This document shows positions 13,101 through 19,090 of a DNA stretch of 64,000 bases, piece by piece (the stretch's first letter is position 1; the number at the start of each line of letters is the position of its first letter). A program made the translations under genes and the position numbers. The DNA is taken from contig LSRY02000010.1 in NCBI GenBank assembly GCA_001643675.2, positions 886,501 to 950,500 on the forward strand, written 5' to 3'. The stretch comes from Monocercomonoides exilis. Taxonomy: Eukaryota; Preaxostyla; Oxymonadida; Polymastigidae. The notes under the pieces were generated by a model. That model did not search any database. It saw nothing but the letters and a program-made list of their open reading frames with translations, and was not told the DNA's origin.

Positions 13101-13236
13101 CTTTCTGTATCTCCTCGTTCCATTTTTGTTGAATTTGATTTTCTTCAGTGCCTTTACCGTTGCAGCAGCTCACTGCAAGCAACAATAACGCAATAATATT
13201 GTGTGCAGACCGTATGCTGGAGAAGCTCCTCATCAC
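4120..13236 (-). CDS. Giant beta-helix receptor with C-terminal pseudokinase (left copy)
   Basis: 3,038 aa, uninterrupted. The N-terminus is a signal peptide (hydrophobic core IIALLLLAVSCC). A Ser/Pro-rich low-complexity segment lies at about 180-270, followed by a long extracellular region of beta-helix type with many short GGA(L/I)-, C.F- and N..S-type turns. Motifs of the form CG(x)4-5PC recur near residues 654, 1018, 1365, 1678 and 2064 and mark units of about 310-390 aa. One transmembrane helix (about 2564-2590, ending FVVRWRKQKRR) precedes a cytosolic tail of about 450 aa. The tail resembles a protein-kinase C-lobe: LHGR and LSPHIVLF in the helix D/E and catalytic-loop region, RWKAPELL (APE motif, near 2873), then FSIGMMLWECL. 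The HRD Asp, DFG, Gly-rich loop and VAIK Lys are not visible, so it is probably a pseudokinase that binds partners. The start is the first Met before the signal peptide. It is one 310-residue unit longer than the right copy. Confidence 0.93.
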   Translation of the reverse strand: MMRSFSSIRSAHNIIALLLLAVSCCNGKGTEENQIQQKWNEEIQKDSINIANGIGGYSNIFDIPSEKVIKPAYNCICCVQTSLNIINTSLSVTSLNIIPLSGCPLLTAKYHSAATIFSSTYQVNPATKSPLFISAHSSIALTNFSLTTPQPAILSFPLFSTPNNLLPDAHSPIPTSFSISHSSFSSFISLIQPFLFSPSPSLSPSPSSSSSSSSSSSFSSPSPSPSLSSSPSSFSSSSLSSFFASPSTSPSPLHIHHQSHPHLQIHLNLHLSNTLFSNISSPQSLQSSPSLPSNSLNPFISTFNTNTNTIPSFSLHSSLSIRSTIFKYTHNPIDGAILPNLNSPSTSLSAFNTSFLHQTRSSSNDPVEYIGTETERKKLSRLSFSDLNSYLFEWCEWDDSSGGHSAGGALYVNCTDANLTITSCSFNNCSTTGEAGALYCGQLLNINTAKSNFTSCSAAHGGAVTSWGPQSNSVWVFSENKAENCSITDWRGTGWYFWLNNMTSACQFLFSNNKCISNSGGDAAGSLTFHWPPKEKPNQFSVNDCQFRNNKLTSNSTTRGGAGIYLDATFTWMNGVKFITFCFFDGNTAKNGRGNDVFFSGNAITQSPFENCGSTTPTKRVYNNGQADSSVYNSWLPHISTYKTVSNDGTNTELCGITQLKPCATIEYALVLMTDTRDASITLLSSIFVPLQTLTFSAAETKITGNGTDATTIASSGISQPSSSSSSAFSALFQQTQGSLTVSALAIAHNSTNQITPILFHLSENSPSLKLNTTIITGTTSITIKTPLFFLTAGSLALNHTAITHLPLNSQSIFHLTSLTNPLTLNSSNITDITSTSTPASCVLSSATSPALSLSLANCTITNINSAPQNQQTATNGGCISFASSASANSFSVSDSTFSTCSVSEDTSSGGRGGALMIEYKDDSQVSESSFSITNIVFSANKASVGRDMYFVCESFVASVKEPLFTFMGSITQKDNSIVGHDRTEAFGDWDVNLFIFIDGYFADKVFVDGTSGVEEKYCGLEKAPCLSVNYGMERLKRPQNVLQEIVVSAKSKVEGCVDVRRMCVKAKTEAIVEIECQRELSGSEECILKSSSLTEMEFIGIVVPSSFSRTITSVIESSTQNGELHMKNCEMSVFGGKQNTIEFFLIKSTGKMVELEFVTISDVKSTFSLFSFSLSSANVNEQEYRLRLLNCALERLEIDGSGEAAVFGGSMGVGMVMNGSTIEGAVSSKSKEGGALKIALNEGGFVTIENSSLIGCACENGSEGGKGGGIYLDCSLNEGGFQLSSISFSGCSATVGKNVFVKSSSLVNSVNTERFAFDCTDYKEDGNAFVGEDGKYEEMDLRVFLVCLKWMVVSVSTGGHDTLGCGNEKFPCESMKSGIDHIDRSGTEGERKVKVKDEGTIEDIYSFTDALVIDVCVNEGDEIKHKPVHFEGAINGDSSTTIISSTVSLSLLSLKLQIPNQFEPKMNSLISSIGVLQLKNCLFEIRSSTTIQYSLITTTSGSCTLKGCSFADCSFSKTPLVLSSSVLLENNNFSNIMNIGSGEEGGVAKVTLKNDEDLVIKSTNASSCSLSSSNGKGGFLYLDCQNCFEEKPFVFDVGVTFENNKAAIGKNVFILGKDLNSSVANESFKFDYSSMKDDDNLFVGSDNYHQEKDLFMFLIPCNSFEIFISSSGFDVARCGSEEEPCQTMWKGMKNMKKEIGKKTIQIDGSTIIRDSFNLSNYQIKKSVKMGEENVKAILNFEKSIGSQLEYFIGNDIHLELANIQLQLTSGFDNSAKTIISNRGGDLVISGCSFQSEVGVNNGFDCVFVDAIGGSVEVNDLSIESCNVGNSIFSINNVGVYCHLMNIRVESLNESRGCILSIKKSELGLKINEGVNEEYVNIEIDNSSFSGVKKSDNGPSIFESASENKICFVVNKSNITEDKAETSEKGGAIFFTLGTSGSMKMVDSTISHCSCNNSTGRGGGVYLATKERGELDFSFVGMKFSANTARVGNDIFIECFNILSQINETQFQFDLRENYYSRINAIYGRDECDYPNDTDLIGLVTIHQSDTIIVSSVNGSDERQCGTNTLPCYSIEHGLMHLTSDFMSQVIVVDESVIGCEINLEEMSLSSKSRKICEVEVKSEIDRTKDSVISTTGEVSLLRVSFVFDLNFISSHESLISPEGGILEIVNCSFDSKQSTGEGNIELANIPFHIINMEKGELQLDGCSVSNLILQETAFYLSSQLPSVIDSLTFCNSTMETSLIDIKECGKLNVDRLNTENITVDGNEGSFISCLSMKKTIQLTNCTIGGVSSKATKGKLMKLEDCLDVKMDSCVFDGSSNERNEKNLNAVEEEICRWDGSLVDVVKSSVMMKDTTISNSPEGGITIGGGRVVIEAGNFSNNNPSIEGYPSLRRNIICSDSGVLNVKSLKGGDGLKDNTSLWMLNEGCSFEGIVSERDSSFFIPVLESVGAKEETDRMKLTFKGFLLIPCNLSFSVVKKKGEEKELEKYDFDSNGFLSEKEVEGSMGKDLISSCGDEIEVSVHILFGNEESPSSTHSFILKNASESQTSGNERVVEGGKEGKSYWLLIVIVLVVILFIVLIGFILFVVRWRKQKRRTEELEIIVEDNIKKDPKLIEMVSMEISPEEQWRRAEREAEKKNEERIKKRVYETNMVHSESEEYLLSESGSTEYILGKDSDKIPDWALEKEEEEETRKRTPSPSISSTSTTDTSDTDTTFVRSESLCPTTSSMSNLVDAMACSSPHEKLIVDLRDSLFMLLHGRNAKKEMAIGTLQEREQTAAQILLWVANLALHSFDEMENPLQSLVNLSPHIVLFSEHMVICIVMHSDLLSDDSSSSISSSTIVTSASDNDDDDRGSLPSSAFEEEDDNMKECMRWKAPELLMNKKMGATKKSVVFSIGMMLWECLTLKVPFGEYEAVIAGQKIMNGERPDVEEIRGSVLFGVVGSCISAQGKDRPGVVEVRRELLEIFPAEARMVTMSDAIGATGMIEIEEEEDKMGDGKGDEDEGEEEDNDEEEEEEGKEEEKIARAFEEMWKGMKRG
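8491..9420 (-). repeat. 930-bp beta-helix unit present only in the left receptor
   Basis: A block of 310 codons, including the CG..PC motif near residue 1365, has no counterpart in the right copy. Both ends sit in the shared sequence tatctggattgc (Y-L-D-C), and the right copy has a single such junction at about 32368-32381. This fits unequal recombination between neighbouring units. Confidence 0.88.
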
Positions 13237-13297
13237 GATGCGGATGCAGGAGAAAATCAGAAAATAAAATATTCCTGTGCCCCATATTATACTTTTT

Positions 13298-13396
13298 AAG
13301 AGATTAAAAATCCGAAAAAATAGATAAAAAAGAATTTCAAATGCATATAATAATATTATTTTTTTAAAAGAAATATTTTTTTCCGATTTATCTCTT
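13298..13396. repeat. Imperfect inverted repeat upstream of the receptor
   Basis: The segments aagagattaaaaatccg (from 13298) and ccgatttatctctt (to about 13395) are imperfect inverted copies flanked by A and T runs. They are separated by an AT-rich loop of about 55 bp and lie about 60-160 bp before the receptor ATG. The arrangement is kept in the right arm (about 28500-28605). Confidence 0.55.
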
Positions 13397-13709
13397 GAAA
13401 TGTCGTTATCACTTCGGAATAATAAAAATTCTTTTTTTTACGTTTCATTCAATATTCAAATCTAGAAAATTTTTGATTAACAAAATGATTGCAATTGAGC
13501 AATCCACTTCATTGGGAAAACGAATTAATAGAAACATTTCTTGAATATTTATCTTGGGGAATGTTTTGCAAATCCATTTTTTCTTTCAATTGAAATCGAA
13601 ACTTCGAAAAAGACCATTCTGGAAAAATGACTCATTACAAAGCCAATGAGGCTGTTTCGATTTGTCAAATGACTTTTTGAGAGTTTTTTTTGAAAAGTCA
13701 TGAGTAATT

Positions 13710-13759
13710 GACTCCAATCTTCTTTGATGACAAGAAGAGCATCAAAGAAGATTGGAGTC
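13710..13759. repeat. Perfect 20-bp hairpin in the receptor-PDI intergene (left)
   Basis: The arm gactccaatcttctttgatg at 13710-13729 is followed by a 10-nt spacer and its exact reverse complement at 13740-13759. It lies about 475 bp upstream of the receptor ATG. No known element is recognised. Confidence 0.93.
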
Positions 13760-14315
13760 GACAGAAGGATTGTCACTCCTAACTGAGATGAAACATTCTT
13801 TGCACTTGGAAAGAAGAATCAATCATGATTCAATAAAATGGAAAACAATTCTCTCAAATCTGCCAGACGAACTTTCTGTCAAAATGACAAATCAGACACA
13901 CATATTTGATTTTTCATGAGGAAGATGCAAATGCTCGAGATTTGTGTGGATGAAGAGTGGAAACGAAACAAGAATGGAAGATGGGAAAAAGAATGATGAA
14001 AATTTCTTGTGTGCGTTTCTTTGTCAAATCAATTCCCTTTTCACTCCTTTTTCTCCTTTCCTTTTCCCTCCAAGCCCAAGCCAAACAGCCACCCCTCCAC
14101 AAAACACCCCACATCTTGCGCTGATTCCAAGAGACCAAAATAATAATAAAAAAAATAGAAATGGCAAGAAGATTGAAAGAAAAACGCATGTTCCCATGAA
14201 GTGCTCGCAATGAAAAAAAAATTAAAAGAGAAAGAGAGATGAAATAAATAAAATATAAAAAATGGAGAGAAAAAAGAACATCCACTTTCACACACTCACT
14301 CAACCCCCGCCTTCC

Positions 14316-16769
14316 TCAATTCTCTTTCGCTTTCCCCTTTCCCTCCTTTCCTTCCTTTCTCTCTTTTCCTCCCTTTCCCTCCTTCCCTTTCTTCTTCTTC
14401 TTCTTCTTATTCTCCGTCTCCTCCCCTTTCCCTTTCTTTTTGATTCCTTCTTCTTCTTCTTCCTCTTCCTCATTTTCATCCCCATCCCCATCCTCATCCC
14501 CATCATCGTCTTTGTCTTCTTCGTTCTCTGTGTCTGCCTCTCCTTTCCCTTCTTTCCCTCCTTTTCCCTCCCTCGTCTTCTTCCGCTCCTTCTTTCCTGA
14601 ACCCGACCCCCTCGACAGAATCATCCCTCCTGCCACTCCACAAACCCCACACACAACCCCAACCCCCACGTTGCTCTTCACCCACTCCACTTCTCCTTCT
14701 TCTTCTTCTTTTCCTCCTTCAATCTCTTTCTTTTCCTCCTCTATCTTTTCTTCTTCTTCTTCCTCCTCCTCCTTCTCCTCCTTCTCCTTCTCCTTCTCCA
14801 AAACCCCTCTTTCTGCTCCCTTCCGCCTCGCCTCCATCATTTCCTCTTCCACACTCTGCCAGTCCATCAATACCGGAATTGCAAGAGAACATTAATGCGG
14901 AAACAAATATTTATAAAGAATAAAAAAACAAAATAAAAAATAAAATAAAATATGTGAATGAACATAAGAACCAGATTCCATCCAGCTGCACACCTTCACC
15001 TTCCCTGCCACAACATCCTGCACCCACCGCCCCACGCTCCCCACTGACAGCACATCCAGCTCCCGCTCCAAGAAGTGCACCCCTCGCCCCACATCCACCA
15101 CACACACCACCGGCACATCCCGCAGGTCCAGCGCCTCCCGGCTCAGCAGCGAAAACAGCGTGCTCGACCCCGTGGCCAGCCCGGCTGCTCCTGACAGCGG
15201 CAGCATCGACGATGAAGTCGCACCCCCAGACACTGTCGGATCCACATGCACAAACTGCACAGACGGCAGCATCTCGCTCACCGCCATCATCACCTCCTTC
15301 ATCCTTCACCCCACAATCAGCAATTAAAAAGAAAAGTTGAAAAAAAATATGATAATATTCGAAATGAGACAAGTTCATTCCCCCAAAATCACAAGAAAAG
15401 AAAAAAAAAATCACAAAATATCTCTTTTTCTCCTTTTCTCCTCTTCGTCAATTCGCTTCAATACACTCACACACCTCCGATAGATCGCCTTCTCCTTCTG
15501 CGGAATCACCGTCATCACAATCATTCCCCCGCGCTCGGCCAGGTCTGCCACCGACACCTCGCTCAGCGGTGCAAACACCGCATACCGCGTCTTCCGCACC
15601 CACTCCTCCAGCCTCCCAACATCCACCTCTCCCTCGCCCACACTCTCACACGCACCCACACCCTCACCCAAACTCTCCTCCACAAACGCCATCGCCCGCC
15701 CCCCGCCATACGCATAGATCCCTGCCTTCCCACACTCTGCATCAAACAGCTCGCACAGCCGCTTGTCTTCCGAAAAGAAAAACGGCTTCCACTCCGGCCG
15801 CACATCCCCCAGCCTCCGAAGCCCTCTCTGCCACACACCCCCAATAAAATAAAAATATCCATCCACACAAAAATTTTTCATATTATCAAAAAAAAAAAAT
15901 TAAATGAATGAATGCTTTGACAACTCATTCCCAGTCTCTTTAAAAAAAAAGCAGAAGAAAAAAAAAAATACATCAAATATCGCTCATGCACACCTTCAGC
16001 CGCAGGGCCTCGCTGCTCCCGAGATCGCTCCCCACAAGGACAATCGACGACGGCCCACCTGCCCCTCCCCCTCGGTGCATCGCCTCCAGCGTCTCTCTCT
16101 CAATCTCCCGCGCCTCCTTCCCCACCACCTCCGACACAAACTCGGTCACCACCGGCCCCGTGAACTGCACGCCAGAAGCACCACACACAAACACAACACA
16201 CCCACCCCGCCGCAAGAAAAGCAGATAATTTCGAATGAAACAAGCAATAAACAAAAAACAAGGCGAAACAGCAAATCCCACACCATCCCCTCAAACGGCA
16301 CAGCCTTCCCTTCCTCAACAACAAACAGCGCCGGCAGCTCAGCCACCATCAGCTGCTGGTTCCGCCCTGCCTGCCTGTGCGCGTCCCTGACCACATGGAA
16401 CTCCACCTGCCGCACAAGCCCTGTCCCGTTCTGCGCCTGCCAACAGCAGCCACACAAAAATATAAAAAAAAAAAAAATATAATATAAAATTTAATGATAA
16501 AAAATAATGAAAGTCAAAAATACACCGCATTCACCCATACATACAGCACAGCACACACAACCACACACAGCACACACCATTCCAGAAAAGTGCTCCCTCG
16601 CCTCCTCCACAGCCGCCTCTGCCTCCCCACACGCCCCGCACCACGGCGCCGTCAGCAGCACCGCACACGGCCCGTCCCCCGCACACACATCCCCAAACAC
16701 CCCTGCCCCGCTGCACAGCATAATCGTCTCCATTATCGCCAGCAATGCCTGTCCTGCTCCCATCTGCAT
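14316..16769 (-). CDS. Thioredoxin-fold PDI-like protein, six exons (left copy)
   Basis: The exons, rebuilt from frame, are 16578-16769, 16284-16436 (possibly to 16430), 15994-16164, 15475-15827, 14994-15303 and 14316-14855, about 572 aa. All five introns start with GTGTG and end in AG; they are 119-171 nt long and T-rich, while the exons are strikingly GC-rich. Exon 1 gives a weakly hydrophobic N-terminus, then APWCGAC (CxxC active site, Cys44/Cys47). Exon 2 carries ELPALF, the cis-Pro position of a thioredoxin fold. Exons 3-5 look like further inactive thioredoxin-type domains. Exon 6 is an extreme Glu/Lys-rich tail with a short Gly/Val/Cys-rich segment (VGVGVVCGVCGVAGG) that could be a weak membrane anchor. 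The likely role is disulfide formation or isomerisation in the secretory pathway. It diverges from the Gly-rich gene. Ser replaces no catalytic residue. The start is inferred. Confidence 0.82.
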
Positions 16770-17321
16770 TCACCAATTATGTGTCTCTCCCGCCGCGTCA
16801 TATCGACGCGCTTTCCCTGCCCCATTATTCCGCGCCCCCTGCGCCCCGGTCTCTTCCAAACTCCATTTTTTGACACGCATCCACGCACATATGGGCGGGA
16901 TGATCACCCAAACAAAATGTTTCTGGCTGTTTTGCGGGTGCTGTGAGGGGTGCTGGGCAGCGCAACAACGCTTTTCCGGGGTGCATATGCACAATGGATG
17001 CACTGTTCCTTCGTGAGGAAGACGTTGCATTTCACGGCTGATGTGGAGAAAACAACATATTTTGAAGCATGGAATGAGGAAGAATTTTGCAGGAGGCAGC
17101 GGAAGGGGCAAAAGGGAAAGGAGTGAAGGGATATTATATTCTGGTGAAGGAATGGGGTGGGGAATGGCGGGATAGAGGCGGGAAGAGAGAATGACGAGAT
17201 TTTAGTTGAGGCGAATTTGGGGGAAGGTGGGGAGGAGTTGTGGGTGGATACAGTGACGGGATTTTTTTGGGCGGGGAATTTTTTTATTTTGGCGATTATT
17301 GATTGGTTTTCAGCAGAAGCA
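16770..17321. promoter_or_regulatory. Divergent promoter interval between PDI-like and Gly-rich genes (left)
   Basis: This 552-bp interval separates two divergent starts. The right-arm equivalent (24533-25084) has exactly the same length and appears essentially identical, so it contains no indel between arms. It is richer in G+C than other intergenic DNA here. Both genes must take their 5' control sequences from it. No motif is assigned. Confidence 0.65.
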
Positions 17322-18251
17322 ATGAAAACAGGGATGGAGATATTGTCAGCTGCGCTTGTGCTTTTGGCGTTTGTGCAAAGCCAGATTGCTGGGGGATATG
17401 GAGGGTATGGAGGATACGGTGGGTATGGGGGGAGAGGATATGGCGGGTATGGAGGATACGGGAACTATGACAGTTACAGCGGGTATGGAGGCTATGGAAG
17501 CAATGGAGGCTATGGAAGCAATGGAGGATATGGAAACTATGGAGGCAATGGAGGATATGGGGGATATGGAGGATATGGGGGATATGGGGGATATGGGGGA
17601 TGGCTGCGGGGCCAGGAGCTGAGCGAGGAGGAGCTGGAGGAGCTGAGCTTTGGGATGCCGTGTGGGGCAGGGGGTGTTGGGGGCATTGGAGGCATGGGAT
17701 GTGGATACGGGAACATGAATGTGAATGGGAATGTGAATGGGAATGGGATGAGGAATGGAGGATGCGGAGGGTTTGGGTGTGGAGGGGGCGGGTGCGGGTA
17801 CGGGGAGGCGTTCAAGGATGTGTATGCGAACTCGGACCATGTGGGGCAGGGGAGCACGCGGGGGTACTCGCAGAGGTATGGGGAGGAGTATGGGCAGCGG
17901 CAGGACCGGGCAGTGGGGGTGTGTGAGAAGGAAGGGAGGATGGGGAGCGGGGGCAGCGCAGAAGGGAGCGGGAGCAGGGTGCATGGGGAGCGGGGGAGCG
18001 GGGGGTCATGCGGGAGCTACGAGAACGCGGCAGGGATGGGAAGCATGGAGCAGGGGTGCAGGGGGAGCGGGGAGTGCAGCCGAGGCCAAGGATGTGGATG
18101 CAATGGATGCCCCAACGGATACCCCAATGGATTCAACAACAATGGATACAACAACAACAACAATGGATGCATGAATGGATGCACCAATGGCTACAACAAC
18201 AATGGATATAACAATGGTTGCAACAGAGGCTGCGGGTGCTGTGGGTATTAA
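17322..18251 (+). CDS. Secreted Gly/Tyr/Asn-rich repeat protein (left, intact)
   Basis: 309 aa. The start at ATG 17322 gives a clean signal peptide (MEILSAALVLLAFVQSQIAG); the frame is open further upstream but without such a start. Residues about 25-93 are GGY/GYG tandem repeats. A short acidic stretch follows (ELSEEELEEL), then Gly/Cys/Ser-rich sequence, and a C-terminus of NG, NNNGY and GC units ending GCGCCGY. No known domain is visible. Gly/Tyr and Asn-rich secreted proteins of this sort are usually structural or adhesive, which is inference here. It diverges from the PDI-like gene across 552 bp. Sequence similarity between the arms ends just after its stop codon. Confidence 0.8.
   Translation: MKTGMEILSAALVLLAFVQSQIAGGYGGYGGYGGYGGRGYGGYGGYGNYDSYSGYGGYGSNGGYGSNGGYGNYGGNGGYGGYGGYGGYGGYGGWLRGQELSEEELEELSFGMPCGAGGVGGIGGMGCGYGNMNVNGNVNGNGMRNGGCGGFGCGGGGCGYGEAFKDVYANSDHVGQGSTRGYSQRYGEEYGQRQDRAVGVCEKEGRMGSGGSAEGSGSRVHGERGSGGSCGSYENAAGMGSMEQGCRGSGECSRGQGCGCNGCPNGYPNGFNNNGYNNNNNGCMNGCTNGYNNNGYNNGCNRGCGCCGY
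17388..17602 (+). repeat. GGATATGGA-type tandem repeats in the Gly-rich gene
   Basis: Degenerate 9- to 12-bp units (GGATATGGA and variants) encode the GYG repeats. The low complexity leaves the alternate frames open for long stretches and makes the region prone to slippage. A G6 run lies at 17427-17432. Confidence 0.85.
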
Positions 18252-18966
18252 AAAAATTTCATGTTCAAAAAAAAATTTTTTTTAAGATTTAAAGAGGTTT
18301 TGTTATAATTTAAAAGTATTATTTTTGAGAAATTTTTGCATTCAGCAGGTTCAAAAGTATGGAATACTTTGCACTCAATTCATTTTAACATTTTGATATA
18401 AAAATGAAAAAAACTGATGATAATCAAAATTAAAATTATTATTTTCACGAAAGAGTTCGGTTTTTGTAATTTTTTCTTCAAAAACAAAAAAGTCAAAAAA
18501 TAAAAAAAATCTTAAAGTTTAAAAAAATATAAATAAAAATTCAATCCAAATATAAAACACTATTGACATATATTGCAAATAAAGAATTTTTATTATGAAA
18601 CAAACGAAACATAATTTTTAAACGTTAGGAGTAATGATCATTTAAATGAATATGTATTTAGAACTTTCTAAAGACACAAGAAAGGAACCTTTAATAAAAA
18701 ATATTTTGACTTCTTTAAAATATTAAGGCAAATATAGAAAATCGAATAACAAAACGCTTTATCATAACTTTAAATTCAACTAAAGTTCTTGAAAAAATTC
18801 AAAATTTATAAAACAAACCAAGCAAAAACGTCAAACAAATGAAAGAGAAATCATTCATTTTTCATCAATCAAACATTTTAACAAAGCATAGACATTGAAT
18901 ACGAAAAATTAAAAAAACCGGACAGTTCAATTACATGAAACATTTGTAAAAAATAAAACAAAAACG

Positions 18967-19023
<57 letters not shown>

Positions 19024-19090
19024 AAAATTTATATTTCCAAAACGCTCGTTAATAAATCATAGCATTGAAAAAAGAAAGTCCAAAGCTAGC
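18252..19090. other. AT-rich spacer between convergent genes
   Basis: This is unique sequence immediately inside the left arm. It separates the 3' end of the Gly-rich gene from the 3' end of the minus-strand spacer gene. It is very AT-rich and I see no gene. Confidence 0.7.
18967..19020. repeat. A54 homopolymer
   Basis: A run of 54 A residues sits about 70 bp beyond the stop codon of the minus-strand spacer gene, so it is poly(T) on that gene's strand. It is not a retrogene tail of that gene, which would need poly(A) on the minus strand. The exact length is uncertain. Confidence 0.85.

Larger units (their letters stand above)
13237..14315. promoter_or_regulatory. Receptor 5' flank / PDI-like gene 3' flank (left)
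   Basis: This 1.08-kb AT-rich interval lies upstream of the minus-strand receptor and downstream of the minus-strand PDI-like gene. The 220 bp next to the receptor start are almost unchanged between the arms, which suggests promoter or 5' UTR function. It also contains two inverted repeats (listed separately). No gene is seen. Confidence 0.6.
791..18255 (+). repeat. Left arm of giant inverted duplication
   Basis: This segment matches the reverse complement of about 23622-38085, gene for gene: receptor, PDI-like gene and Gly-rich gene, in mirrored orientation. The inner boundary is sharp, because similarity stops just after the TAA stop of the Gly-rich gene in both arms. The outer boundary is diffuse: the flank near 796-1040 still aligns to 37830-38085 but with many substitutions and indels. 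The left arm is longer mainly because it carries a 2-kb transposon and one extra 930-bp receptor unit. Confidence 0.93.

Noticed and set aside
14440-14895. Ser/Pro-rich plus-strand frame opposite the last PDI-like exon
   Set aside because: It is the complement of the Glu/Lys-rich tail, which belongs to a six-exon model with consistent phases in both arms.
17388-17602. Short regular repeats considered as a CRISPR array
   Set aside because: The units are 9-12 bp, adjacent and coding for Gly/Tyr; there are no 20-40 bp repeats with unique spacers.
18967-19020. A54 run considered as the poly(A) tail of a retroposed gene
   Set aside because: The adjacent gene runs on the minus strand and ends there, so the run is poly(T) in its sense, and that gene has an intron and lacks target duplications.
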